Positions 45,739 through 57,248 are shown, counted from the first letter of the stretch. The stretch: DNA of 64,000 nt from Nansenia antarctica (GCA_963989245.1 OZ022339.1:15936988-16000987); one strand, 5' to 3'. Program-made: numbers and translations. Notes: generated by a model not told the origin, from the letters alone.

Positions 45739-48700
45739 ACTGCCTCTCACGCATTATTGCTTAAGTGAGCAAAAGCGACTGCACAGGAGGTTTACAAAAA
45801 AGGGGAGAAATCACACCAGGATCTGTCATAAGAGAAAACTGAACATAAATGCATTTTTATTCTCTTGTAGATGTTGGGGGGGAAAAACTCCTTTATGAAG
45901 AATTCAAATTCAATTGAGAAGCTTTTTTGTAGGTAAAGAAGGCGTCAACAAAAGAAAAGCTGATGTTTTTTTTACCTGCTCATTGACCAGCTTAAACAAA
46001 CCAGGCGCCTGACGAAATATTGCAATATGGATATTGTGCTTTTAAGGGTCAGCTGAGACATACTTTGTAGTATTCGCAGCCTTCCATCAACGGGGCGGGT
46101 ATACATTTTATATGTTGTTCATTTTGTTACCATAAAATTGGATCCTGAAAACCTTTTATCGGAAATAGCACGATTCCCAACCATGAAATACAAGCGCTAG
46201 TGACGGGTATGAATTCACATGACTTCACATTTTTGCATTTCCTCAAAGTGACAAGTAAACACCTTAAATCAGTAATGCTATATGCATAATGCATCAACTC
46301 TGTTTTGACATCCATCATTTAGTGCTGACTAAAGCAAAACGCCAGCTTATAGTTTTACCAGCGACACAACATAATGCAGGGGGAATATATTCAGGTCACA
46401 AAGTTTTAAAAGGATTGCAAATTCCAAACATTGGGGGTGGGTGGGTTGGGGGTTGTCGTTTTATGCCAAGAAATTCAGCGGGCCGCACAGAGTACAAAAG
46501 AGATCTCCTCACCCTGCGCTACGGAGGAGACACCAACAGTTCAGTATTCATCATGAACGAGGAGCAGAACACTGAATAATCCAAACTCTTGTTATGCCAA
46601 TTATTAAAAACTTGGGATGGTCGAGGTTTGAGAGTTTGTGGCAACCAGAGACTCTGTGCATGCATCATTTTGTTGTTGTCCGCAAAAGTATGATGTTTAT
46701 TTCTCTGGAGAGCACAGCTAGCTTGGGGTCCCCCCCCCCCCCCCCAAAAAAATAACATTTTAAAGTATCAGAGTAAACAAGAAGTCAAGCATGCAGTATA
46801 TATAGTTGTGGAAGTAAATCCCAGATATCAGTAAAGTCAGGGTTTATGAAAATGATTGTTGCCACAGAGAGCCAACATGTCAAAATCTGTGAGCAACCAA
46901 AAGTTAGATAGCAAAACCGGAGAGCTCTACAGAAAGCATTGACTCCCAATAAAATCATCTCTGAACAAGTACGGTGGGGTTTAACATTGTAATGTTTTGA
47001 CGGCGTTGGGAATACTGCCGAAATCCACCCAGAAAGAAAAGAAAAAGTAGCCTGCTGAGCTACCACACCAAACACATGTACCAACAACCAACGCCAACAC
47101 ATTCTGAAACAAACACAAACCCCACAGGTTATACATTATGAAATGTACAAAGTATAGCACATAAAAAGCTCCCATCAGAACAGCGATGTTAATACTAGAG
47201 TTTTGTGTAGTTGCTAGTCCAGGGTGTTCCTCTGTCCTCTGTGAACTGACATGTCGATGGTAACTTGTGACGTTAGATGCGGACCCCCCACCCCTGTAAA
47301 GCCCAGCGGGGGCACAGCTTAGCTCAGCGGTCGACTACGCCGTGTTGCAGCCCCCGTGTGATCGTCTCCCTCAGCGCAGACGCTTGTTTACTTATTCATT
47401 CGCACCTCCTTGCTCTAAATTCTCCTCCCCGCATCTGCATGGGAGGGGAATCTCAGGGAGGGAAGCAAGTCCTCGAAGCAATACAGTATGATACAATACC
47501 TCTGTGTGTGTGTGTGTGTGCGTGTCTGAGAGTGTGCCTGTGGGGTGTACGCGAGTTGTAAACTGAAATATTTATCACTGAGAACTGGTACGAGAGTGGA
47601 TGATGTAAGACGTAATCATTGATAACAATAGGCTCCATCCATCGACCGGCGAGGGGATATACTATAGGTACAAGGCCTCTGTATTGAAGGGGCTGTCTGT
47701 GAATACTGCTCCCCCGAGAAGTACTCTCTCAGATTTACCCGGCTTATTGTACCTCTGTGTGCGCTCCTATCGACCACACGTCACTCACTTAAAGAAGGAG
47801 AAATAACACCATTGGCGTTCTCCTAAACCATGTTGAAGTGCTCTGCACTTGAGAATGACGTCGTAGGACTGTTGGTCTATGAATTATTTCTCACAGTTAG
47901 ACAATACTCCACTAAAGCCAATTAGGTATTAGACAATACTCAACTAAAGATAGTTCGGTATTAGACAATAAAAGAGGAACACGACGGAAATAGATCCTCC
48001 GATTTTATTGTGTGCTCATTCCTCGACAGCCCATGTAAGTGTATGATATATGGCATTGATAATACCTTTTTATGTACATTTCATGATGGTCGAATAAAAA
48101 CAAACTAACTAATATTCAACTAAAGAAATTTAGAGAAATTTAAAAAGGGGCCTCCTCATACGTGACACGTTCTAGTCTTTTGGTCCGCAACCAATCAAAA
48201 TGTTCAGACTTTTATTTTGAAACACGGAAATACATTTCAACGTTGTTGAGAATCCCAACACAAACTCGCTAGTCAAGCCAAAATACTGCAACGCAACGGA
48301 TTGGGTGAGTAATCCCCACTGCTACCTAGTTAACTAGAACACTACTTTACATTGTTAGCAGGTTCACAAAACAAGCTGCGTTAGTTGACTAGCGACGTGT
48401 CGTTGAAACGTATTCACATTTTTCGAAAGAAAAGTCTGATCATTACATCGGATCCCGATATGAGGACCAAAGCATTAGAACGTGTCACATATGTAAATAC
48501 TAAAAGAGATGGATGGAAACATTGGATGGATAGGCTGTGTTTGGTTCTGAGATGGCTGGATGGATGCAGGGACAGATGGAAGGGATATATGGATAGATGA
48601 ATATAGTAATGGAGGAAATATGGGTCTTAAGTGTTTAATGGTGAGCAGCTGAGGAGGCCTGTGTGGTGATTTGTACTAGCTGGTTAATGATGATGAAGCA

Positions 48701-49393
48701 TGATGGGAGATGGAGTCCCATGTGTTTGTCTGAACTCATCAACAATCTGTTCCACTCAATCTGCCACACAACAGATCCAGAGAACATCACATCAGCGTCA
48801 GACACAGTCATCCTGATTCCCCATCATTACAAGATATCATCAATTGGAGGGAGGTTTACTGTAAATGTGGTCGATTACCAAGGACCAGAAGACAATTATC
48901 ACTCGATGATGTGGGTTTTGAACACACTTCTCCTCTCCTTCCCCTGGCAACTCTCATCGTTCCTCATCCTTTCAACATACTTTCCTATCCTTCTCCGCGC
49001 CTCTCCTCTCCCCTCCCCTCCTCTCTTCCTCTTCTCCCTTCCTCTCTTCTCTCCACTCCTTGCCTCCCCTCTCCACCCACTCTCATCTCCTCTCCTGCTC
49101 TCCTCCCCTCCCCTCCTCTCCTCTCCTCTCAACTCACTCCTCACTCCTCTCCGCCCCCTCTCCTCTCTTCCTCTCCTACCATCTCCTCTCCACTCCCCCC
49201 CACCTTTCATCTCATTCCTCCTCTCTTCTCCCCTATCCTATTCCCTCCTCTCTCCTCTCCTCTCCTTCCTTAGCGCACCCCACCCACCCCACCCCACCCC
49301 TCCCCTCCCCATCTCTAGTCAGTGCTACTCTTCCTGCCAGAGCCTGTCCCCTACAGGCACCAGTGCAGTGCAGTCTAATAGGACCGTCCTTAC
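45739..49393 (-). other. kcnma1 intron
   Basis: Long intron with no exon found. A C/A junction run lies at 46730-46751. 48960-49312 is strongly C/T-rich on the plus strand (cctctcctctcctc-type units), and is therefore purine-rich in the transcript. Confidence 0.5.
48960..49312. repeat. degenerate CCTCT pyrimidine tract
   Basis: About 350 bases are almost entirely C and T on the plus strand without a fixed period. Open frames across it are composition artefacts. Confidence 0.85.
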
Positions 49394-49586
49394 CTTGGGA
49401 ATTAGCCTGCAAGACCCCGATGCTGTCGTCAAACTGCATAGATTTGATGTTGAGCGACGCCAAGATGCATTCCTTATCCTGCAGTGAAGCATCGTCGATA
49501 TTGTTCTGATTGGCTGACAGTATAACGCACATGTCGCAGAGGTTGATGTTGACAGCCCTTAAATCTGCCCGACTTAATGGTGTACC
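49394..49586 (-). CDS. kcnma1: kcnma1 exon, RCK2 (GTPLSRADLRAV...ANSQ)
   Basis: The acceptor is ctgcag and the donor is gtaagg. It reads GTPLSRADLRAVNINLCDMC, then VILSANQNNIDDASLQDKEC, then ILASLNIKSMQFDDSIGVLQ and ANSQ, plus the G of a split Gly/Ala. The exon has 193 nt, from phase 0 to phase 1. It is the nucleotide-binding-like beta-alpha-beta core of RCK2 and is nearly identical to other vertebrate BK channels. Its phase-1 end accepts both the 45274 and the 43632 exon. Confidence 0.98.
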
Positions 49587-49611
49587 CTGCAGCATGGAGA
49601 AGAAAAAAAAA

Positions 49612-49612
49612 C

Positions 49613-49643
<31 letters not shown>

Positions 49644-49652
49644 TGGGGGGAC

Positions 49653-49705
<53 letters not shown>

Positions 49706-49815
49706 TGGGGGGGAGGGAGATAGAGATAGAGAGAGAGATGGGGGGAGGGAGATAGAGATAGAGAAAGAGAGAGAGAGGGAGAGAGGGATAGTAGACAGGG
49801 AGGGAGGGAGAGAAA
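49612..49815. repeat. (GA)n-(TA)n-(GA)n tract, CU-rich in the transcript
   Basis: It begins 25 nt upstream of the 49586 acceptor on the kcnma1 strand. Three GA blocks are separated by tatatata and gggggag segments. Confidence 0.92.
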
Positions 49816-50086
49816 GACGAATTAATGACAGGGGCAAGTGTAGCATTGGGAAATTAGTTAACAACTGGTCTTGTTTTAGAGGCGGTGACATTCAGCTGAT
49901 CTAACTGGGCGCCGGGGACTCAGAGACGTGGACTAATCTAAAGGCTAGCTGGCGCTAGCAGCCGTGTTCCTGGTTCTCTCCTACCAACCCAGTCCAGCCC
50001 TAACAAGCTCTAACGCAGCCTGCCACACCAGCGTCGCACATCTGTAACAAGCAAAGCAGCTGCATCGCATTTTAGTTCAATAACAC

Positions 50087-50418
50087 TTAATTAGCCACGA
50101 AGGGTCATTTGACCCGTGTGAGTGAAAAAAAAAGGTTATATCTTTGCACTCGATCAAATTTCAGGCCCCTCCTTTCATGACTTTTCCTAGATATGTGCGT
50201 TCTACCACCCTTATCCTTACATTTTACAGTATCCTTAAATTTTCTAAATCACATCAGGATAAGCTAGTATGACGCTATTTTGCAGTTTTTCTGTGTAGGA
50301 AGCAGGCTAATTTACAAAGGCCAACTAGTGGTCGTTGTGTGTAAATAGCAGCGTAGCATTGTAAAGAGGGGGTTACAAGGCAGCTGTTTAGTAGGTAAAA
50401 ACACGGCTGTTGTGTTAA
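50087..50418 (+). mobile_element. TTAA MITE, copy 4
   Basis: TTAA lies at 50087-50090 and 50415-50418. The left terminal repeat is degraded (ttagccacgaagggtcattt). The interior matches copy 1, including ctcctttcatgacttttcct and agctagtat. Confidence 0.83.
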
Positions 50419-50933
50419 TCGACACAATGTGTCACTGATGCAAATCGATTTAAGAAAGGGCAATGGACCTATCGCTAAGCCACACCCCAAAATAGAAATT
50501 GTCCAATCATATCATAGCAAAAGTCACTACACGCAGTAAACTCTGACAAACAACTCGCTAATATCTGATGGTGAAAAGCTTCTAGACTAAATATTCTTGT
50601 CATCTTTAAAAAACATGTCTATTACTTGCTGTGGTAAATCAGAAATCCGAAATTTGCCAACTCCCGCTATTGTAAGTCATTGAATGTCATTCAGTCACAG
50701 TCGGTCAGTCAGTCACTGTCTGTGAAGAGTTGTTTGTTTGTCCGAGTTTTCAAAGGGGGCGTGGCTTAGCGATAGGTCCATTGATGTGAAATTGGATTGA
50801 GGGATCCATTATGAACACAACACAGTAGGAAATGCAACCCGAGTTGTGAGAGTACATCCCAATTATGGTTCCGCTATACCCAGCCCTTTCCACAGTGTCC
50901 GCCCCCTTCAGTGGGTGAAGCGGTGTTACTCAC
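50419..50933 (-). other. kcnma1 intron
   Basis: A pair of inverted segments is visible: ctatcgctaagccacaccc (50469-50487) and gggcgtggcttagcgatag (50757-50775). They form the ends of a roughly 320-bp element (about 50464-50780) of unknown family. Confidence 0.5.
50464..50780. mobile_element. 317-bp inverted-repeat element (TGGACCTATCGCTAAGCCAC ends)
   Basis: The left end reads tggacctatcgctaagccac and the right end reads gtggcttagcgataggtcca, perfect inverted repeats. There is no open frame between them. The structure is that of a MITE. No second copy is seen in the window. Confidence 0.75.
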
Positions 50934-51158
50934 AGGTAAGATGGAGACCTTGGGGAAGTTGTGTAAGGTTTCCCACTCTCTCCTCAGGTACTCCAGCGAG
51001 CCCACGAACACGATAGGCTTCAACTCGTGGTAATGGAAGTTACTGGCTCTCAAAGGCATCACCAAGTTTCGCAGCCCCACTAAAGCGGACGTGACATCTC
51101 CAAATATACAGACCACTACATGACCGCTCAGTACCGTCATGGACGCCTCGCTCCGGGT
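50934..51158 (-). CDS. kcnma1: kcnma1 exon, start of RCK2 (TRSEASMTVLSGHVVV...)
   Basis: The acceptor is tgtgcag and the donor is gtgagt, phase 0 at both ends, 75 codons. It reads TRSEASMTVLSGHVVVCIFG, then DVTSALVGLRNLVMPLRASN, then FHYHELKPIVFVGSLEYLRR and EWETLHNFPKVSILP. The GHVVVCIFGD segment is the first Rossmann-like strand and turn of RCK2. The match to vertebrate BK is very high. A GA/CT tract starts 5 nt upstream of the exon. Confidence 0.98.
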
Positions 51159-51163
51159 CTGCA

Positions 51164-51287
51164 CAGGGGGGGAGAGAGAGAGAGAGGGGGGGGGGGGAGG
51201 AGGGGAGAGAGTGAGAGAGAGACCGAGAGTAAGAGAGAAACAAGGGACAGAGGAGAGAGGGAGAAAGAGAGAAAGAGAGATGGGGAC
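51164..51287. repeat. GA/G-rich tract, CU/C-rich polypyrimidine tract of kcnma1
   Basis: Immediately upstream of the 51158 acceptor on the kcnma1 strand the sequence is almost entirely C and T for about 120 nt. Confidence 0.9.
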
Positions 51288-52315
51288 TAACACACAGTAA
51301 GATATGGGTGGTGCTAATGAAATATTCTATGCAGTGGACTAAAGCGAACACTTGAAACACTCTTTTAACACTCCTATAAAGAACTACAATACCCATAAAG
51401 TGTGTTAAAACAGTCAACGGTTTGCAAATCATTACACAGCATCTGTTCCATGTATTCATCAACATGAATAAAGTTGCATGTTTATAAATACAAATATGTA
51501 TAGGCATTGCATACAAATCCTTGAAATAAAGAAATAGAAGCGAACAGTAGGGCTCTTGAGGGGAGAGAGAGCTGTTCCCATGCAGGTAACACACACAGTG
51601 TTTGAGAGCGGGTTTGTGTCCTGGAAGGCCTTGTTCAGTACTGTGCATAGAAAACAGTCAACTCACCTTAAAACAACAGAGAGGCAGTGAAAAAGATTTA
51701 GATATACATTAGTATGTGATGTTATTAATATGTGACGGAAACATTTTCGTCCGGAGAATACTGTAGGCTATTCACCTACTGTTCCATGAGTCGTGTGACA
51801 CAGACGCGTCAACCTACAGCACCAAACAAGGCGCGAAAGGGCACACAAGCCTGTCTTTCTTAAACGGTTTATTTAATTACTGTTACTTATATTTGTAATG
51901 TTAAGGAAATATATACATTTTTGGATAAATTACGGTCGCCCCAAATGACTTTTTTTTAAGGCTGTGTCCTGTTAATTAAACTTTAAAAACACTAAAATCT
52001 CTTAATTTGGGATTTTTGCATAAATGCATGTGTACACTACATTCCAAATGTCAATGACCGTCAATGACCCATGTATAATCTGCCTTTGGTGGAACCTACC
52101 ATACAGTACCTATATTTGGTTGAGTCAACACTTTTGTTAAAAAATGTATATTTGTGCTTGGTCAAAACCTACCATATTTCTACTATATCAGTGATGGATA
52201 GTCTACAACCTACCATATCTGTCTTTGGTACAGGTTGCCCAGGGTTTGGCGCTAGAGAGACAAGAGACTGTGCGCACTAGAAGGGTCTAGAAGAGTCTAG
52301 AAGGACCATGCTCAC
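51288..52315 (-). other. kcnma1 intron
   Basis: No exon or dispersed repeat is recognised. Short imperfect direct repeats (cctaccata with tttggt) lie near 52080-52230. Confidence 0.5.
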
Positions 52316-52439
52316 CAGGATGACCTTCTCTATCTCTTTGGACGGGCACCAGTGAAACATCCCAGTGGAATCATACTTCTTCACATTCAGGTCCATGTTC
52401 TCGATCTGTTCATTTCCTGGAATGAGTAGGGGATCGTGT
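52316..52439 (-). CDS. kcnma1: kcnma1 exon, linker to RCK2 (HDPLLIPGNEQ...)
   Basis: The donor is gtgagc. The acceptor region reads ccctcagtag. Use of the second AG gives R-HDPLLIPGNEQIENMD, then LNVKKYDSTGMFHWCPSKE and IEKVIL, in frame with the 61128-61221 exon. Use of the first AG (exon start 52442) inserts one Ser. The exon is 124 nt with the second AG. It matches the vertebrate BK linker, including DSTGMFHWC. A short (CT)n tract precedes the acceptor. Confidence 0.96.
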
Positions 52440-52719
52440 CTACTGAGGGGCAAAAGAGAGAGAGAGAGAGAGAGAATGATGAGTTGGCAGACCTGGTCCC
52501 AATAGTTCATGCTAACGGTTTAAAAAGCTGTTTTACACACTGGCATTGAGTTTGAGAGTAAAATTCAAGAAGGTATAGGAAGAGAACATTTAAAGATTTG
52601 ATCTATAGGAAGAGATGAAAAAACGATATTTGGAAGGTTTTACACGGTTAACATGACGGTTAGACCATAGTGGTTGATGAGGAAGAATATCACGACATCC
52701 TTCCTTACCTTACCACCGT

Positions 52720-54466
52720 AATCAGAATCAGAATTGCTTTCATTACATCAATGTACGGATACAAGGTGTAAAATTCTGGGGTACAGGTTCAATTAGGCCT
52801 TGGCATTGCAGTAGAAAATAGAAATACAAAAAGTTAAATGACAAGATGGATGATAGAATAAGCAGGATATAAACAACAATCAATAAAGAATAAGCGGGAC
52901 ATGGACAACTAGCTGTATATACAATAGCGTCAGAGTGTCAATAACAGAATAGCTGATAGTCAGCATATCAACATTCTTTTTTTTTGTAATCAATTATTTA
53001 TTACAAAACAGTACACATGAAAAACTCACAATTATCACACCAAACAAAATAAGTGTCTGTCCTGACTTTTTTTTTCTTTATCTTACCCCCCCCCCCCCCC
53101 CCCCCCATGGCGATAACATCTCTTCCACCACCCACCTCCCCCCCCATAGTTCTTCATTACACTATATTTGGTATTATCATAAAATCATAACAGTACAATT
53201 TTACAGGTTACATCCACATACAACACAGTTTACGAACACAGTTTACGACACTCCATCACAGTTTACGTCACTCCATCAACCCTTTTATCTTTTGTATTGC
53301 AGAGGTCCATGTTTGAATTGTCCTTTCCTTAGCTCCGTGTATTCTGGCTATAGATTGTTCCATATAGAGTATGTCCTGGAAAGACAGCAGCCATTGTTTA
53401 TGAGTAAGAGTATGTGGAGGGTTCCATCGTAATGCTAACATTGTTTGGGCTGCGGTAAGAAGCATATCAACATTCTTGATGTAAACAACATACTTGTGCC
53501 AAAAAAGGAGTGCCGGTTGCAGTGAGATGTGACACACTGTCATACAGTGTGCAATATGGTGCAGGTGGACTAGTCTAGAGTTCAGGTAGGTAGTGACCAG
53601 GTAGTCAGGTAGTCATAATGTATTGTTAATGCAGTGGGGGTGAAGTGGGGGATTGCCTTATGCCAATGCGTTTCCCATAGGAGTCTGATTGCTTGTGGGA
53701 AATAGCTGTTCCACATCCTCTGGGTTTTTGCCCTGAGGCTACGGTACCGTTTCCCCGACGGCAGTAGTTTGAACAATTTCCTGTTTGGGTGACTGGGGTC
53801 CTTGATGATCCTTAGAGCCTTGCTGACACACCGATCACTGTAGAATGTTCTGGACAGACTGGTAACACACAGCCGCTGATCTTTTCGGCTGTCTGCTCTG
53901 CCCTCTTGCAGCGCTTTTTCCGTTTTGGACAGTGCAGTTCCCGTACCAGGCAGTGATGCAGCCTGTCAGGATGCTCTCTGCTGTGCCTCTGAAGAAGATC
54001 CTCCAGTATCTTGGGCCCTACACCAAACTTTTTCAGCCTCCTGAGAAGAAAGAGGCGGCGTTGCGCTTTTTTCCACCACTTGGTTGGTGTGTTCATCCCG
54101 GGTGAGGTCGTTGGTGATGTGAACCGCCAGGAACTTGATGCTGTTGTTGTTAACCCTCTCTACAGCAGACCCGTTGATGCTGATGGGGTCTTGTGCCTGC
54201 CTCTTTTTCCTGAAGTCCACCACCGGCTCTTTGGTCTTGTCAGTGTTGAGAGCGAGGTTATTGGCCTGGCTGTACTGGGCCAGACGGTCAACCTCGTTTC
54301 TGTAGGCTCTCTGTAGGCTCTCGTCGCCGTCAGTAATCACTGTGTCGTCTGCAAACTTGTTACCGTGTTGGAGCTGTGAGTGGCCATGCAGTCGTGGGTG
54401 TACAGGGAGTAGAGGAGAGGGCTCAGAACACAGCCTTGGGGGGAGCCTGTGCTGATGGTCAAGGGG
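52720..54466 (-). mobile_element. non-LTR LINE, RT C-terminal half and 3' UTR
   Basis: On the minus strand it encodes RT motifs in order. These are STGSPQGCVLSPLLYSLYTH, then after a frameshift KFADDTVITDGDESLQRAYR (the ADD catalytic motif), then FVGPKILEDLLQRHSR-like residues and LLPSGKRYRSLRAKTQRMW, then NSYFPQAIRLLWE. The 3' end is marked on the plus strand by aatcagaatcagaattgctt. Frameshifts make it non-functional. It is split by a younger insertion at 52979-53460. The clade is probably Rex1/L2-like, but this is not certain. Confidence 0.85.
52962..53477 (-). mobile_element. L1-like LINE 3' fragment nested in the older LINE
   Basis: The insert 52979-53460 is flanked by the perfect 17-bp direct repeat agcatatcaacattctt (52962-52978 and 53461-53477). 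The T run at its left edge is the poly(A) tail of a minus-strand insertion. The minus strand encodes an ORF2 C-terminus (MLLTAAQTMLALRWNPPHT, then THKQWLLSFQDILYMEQSI). A C17-20 run lies at 53087-53106. The perfect duplication suggests a young insertion. Confidence 0.92.
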
Positions 54467-54735
54467 GCGGATTTCCTGCTTCCCCCTATACTGTGTCTCA
54501 TAAGATTTCTACTTCCCCCCTTGCACTCCAGTTTCTGTTTCTCCAGTGTCTATGAAAAAAAAAAATATCTTTCTTTCTTCTTCTATCACGACAACTGCCA
54601 ATGGCCCCTGGCCTGAGCTAGATTACTCTTCCTGCTACGACTGGTGAATTGATGATTCACTTGCTTAGTCAAATGTATCGATTGTAAGTCGCTTTGGAAT
54701 AAGGCGTCTGCTAAATGCCAAACAAGTAAAATGTT
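54467..54735 (+). mobile_element. LINE 3' end, copy 3
   Basis: It matches 37060-37300, from cctgcttccccctatactgt through gatgattcacttgcttagtc to gcgtctgctaaatgcc. It joins the 5'-truncated edge of the older LINE directly. Confidence 0.85.
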
Positions 54736-54835
54736 GATATCATGTTTTCGCTAGTTAACTACACATTACAAATAAACCCTCTACCGTCTTCCACCATCCT
54801 TCAGCATCATTTCCCTTCACAATATGTCCAGATAT

Positions 54836-55113
54836 AACAGCCGTGCCTTTTTTACCTACTAAAAGAGCCTCTTTACATTGGTCAAGCTGCTATTTACAGA
54901 CAACGACCACAAGTTGGCCGCTTGTAAATTAGCCTGCTTCCTACACAGAAAAACGTCAAAATAGCTTTATATTAGCTTATCCTGATGTGATTTAGAAAAT
55001 GTAAGGATACTGGGTGGTAGAACGCACATATCTAGGAAAAGTCATGAAAGGAGGGTCCTGAAATTTGATCGATATAACATGTTTCTTTACTCTCAGGGCT
55101 GTTCTAGTGTTAA
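54836..55113 (-). mobile_element. TTAA MITE, copy 5
   Basis: Inverted relative to copy 1. It starts aacagccgtgccttttttac and ends gctgttctagtg followed by TTAA (55110-55113). The left TTAA is mutated (gata before taacag). Confidence 0.85.
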
Positions 55114-55444
55114 AGCTCACCATCACTCCTGCCCTGACTCCTGAATGCCCTGCTAACAACAGTAACCGCTGTAATAGACCTGCACTTTAAATATTGAAGG
55201 AATTTGCCCAATCACGTTTCGCTTTCCCAAACTGATGGCCATGAATGTTTCAGCAGTGTGTCACGACCAAACAAGCCAATCCATAGCAGCGGCCCATGGA
55301 GTACACAGCATGCCTCCGTTGTTACACTGACCATGAAAGGGTCCTCCTGTCACTTTGGTCGTAATGGTTTCCGGCTGTGTTTGCCCTCATTCTACAAGAC
55401 ATGATCTTTTAGAGTTCCAGAGAAAGCCTTCCAGGCCAGAGAAC

Positions 55445-55990
55445 TTCATAAGTGAAGCATCTTTAGGGCAATCTAGAGTAGATTGTCCTACAAAGACACT
55501 TAGATTTAGATTTAGTAATCTAAAAATGATAACCAAGGACTTCCATAAAACCTTGATACAAATTTGAGCTTTTCAAAAAAATTCAGGTTGAGAGGGGACG
55601 CTGGCGTTGCTTGTTCGCCGCTTCTCCGCCCGAAATCTAGGTGTAGCCTAATTGCAGTATACATAGTAGATTGTCCTACAAAGACACTTAGGGCCGGTTT
55701 CACAGACAAGGCTTAAGCCTAATCCTAGACTAAAAAACATATTCAATGGAGATTTTACATTGAAAGTGTGATTTAGTCCAGGACTAGGCTTAAGCCTTGT
55801 CTCTGAAACCGGCCCATTGACTTAGATTAGTCATCTAAAAATTAATTAGACCCCTATACTTTATTTTACATAATCTTTTGTTTCTTTTGATTATTACTAC
55901 TCAATCTTTTCAGTTTCTAAAGTGTCTTTGAGTGTCTAGAAAAGCGCTATATAAGTCCAATGTATTATTATTATTATTATTATTATTATC
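55445..55990 (+). repeat. dispersed two-unit repeat, inverted relative of 38305-38810
   Basis: Two units each carry attgtcctacaaagacactt. The second is interrupted by the MITE at 55691-55815. It ends gaaaagcgctatataagtcc and an ATT run. Confidence 0.85.
55691..55815. mobile_element. 125-bp MITE nested in the dispersed repeat (GGGCCGGTTTC ends)
   Basis: The left end is gggccggtttcacagacaag then gcttaagcctaatcctag. The right end is its reverse complement, ending cttgtctctgaaaccggccc. The uninterrupted relative at 38505 lacks this block, which proves it is an insertion. A very common MITE type in fish genomes has these ends. Confidence 0.92.
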
Positions 55991-56616
55991 TTTCTCTGAA
56001 TGCAATAGTGGACACCGCTCTGACTGAGTATCGACAGAGAACTCTGTATTTGTTGGCACTATTTGTTCATCACTGGTAAAAAAAAAAGAATTGTGTCAAG
56101 TAAAGACATTGATTGTTACTATGGAGTATTCCGGGGATTTCCTTGCTGATGTAGCTAGCTCTGATGAAACACCATAGGACACTATTTTAGTGTGCATGAT
56201 GACACTGGTGAGTCTTACTCTGTAGCTTGTTCTAAAGATCAGGTGAGAAGGACCACAGAACCTCTGAGGATGATAGCCAGATTACAAAGACCAGGGAGAC
56301 AGCTGTCTCTCTCTCTGTCTGTGTGTCTGATCATTTGTTGTAAACCATACAAAGAAACAATACATTGGGTTCTCTTGACCTCATCACTTTCCAACAAAGT
56401 GTAACAATGTGTGGGTACAGTGTAGGTGTAGCCATTCCATGACGTATTACATACAATAGTTAACAAATAATACACAAATAAACAGTAACTCCAAATGCGT
56501 TTTTTAAGTAGAAATGAACCGAACATTATACTTTTCTCCCCCAAAAAGGCTATGGCCATTAATAGGCTATATATAATTATAATCGTATCTTTAAAAATAA
56601 TAATAAATAATAAAAT
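55991..56616 (-). other. kcnma1 intron
   Basis: No exon or repeat is recognised beyond short A runs. Confidence 0.45.
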
Positions 56617-56782
56617 GTGGCCTGGGGTGGTCCAGTGGTCTAGCACCGCGGTCTACAGTGCACACATATGCCCATGTTGGCATGGGTTCGAATCCGGCCC
56701 ATGCCCTGCTGACATGCCTTCTCTCCCTTCTTCTCCTTACTTTCCTGTCTCTCTTCACTATATCTGCCCAATAAAATGAAAA
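56617..56782 (+). mobile_element. tRNA-derived SINE, family C
   Basis: The head has an A-box-like tggtccagtggtctagcac and a B box, gggttcgaatccggcc. The tail is a C/T-rich stretch (ttcctgtctctcttcactat) ending ctgcccaataaaatg. It differs from families A and B. Target-site duplications are not clear. Confidence 0.85.
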
Positions 56783-57248
56783 ATATGAGTAGGACTGCCC
56801 CACTCTGAAAAAATTACTTTAAAAAAAATAATATATATATTTAGGAGGGAGATGACATTAAATAACGTGTGGAACACATCCTGGGTATTTGACATAGATC
56901 TCACCTCTCTCACATCAACACTCTTTCTTTTTCTATCACCAGTGTCACTCCATGACACGTTCCTTTGATGTGCACCCCTCCTTCAGCCTGCATGGCTTTC
57001 ATTAAGAAGTGCAACATAAAGAATGTGTCAATTAGTTGCCTCCCCGCACCCCCCCCCCCTCTCTCTCTCTCTCTCTTCCCATATCATAGTATGGAGATGA
57101 AATCAGTCAGAACATGTGCTAATAACACTGTCAGAATCTAGATACGTTTACACCCCGGCTGAATATTTCGTTCTGTGCCTCGTGTGCAGCAGCAATAGCA
57201 GCTCACTCCATGAGCCCCCCTGTCACTTCAATCTGCCTGTGTAGGGGC

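Noticed and set aside
48663..49487. A 274-codon plus-strand open frame with Leu/Ser/Pro runs
   Set aside because: It crosses the C/T-rich tract at 48960-49312 and then runs antisense into the kcnma1 exon at 49394-49586. No domain or splice support.
53087..53106. Sequencing or assembly gap at the C17-20 run
   Set aside because: The L1-like frame and both target-site duplications continue on either side, so the run length may be inexact but the locus is intact.
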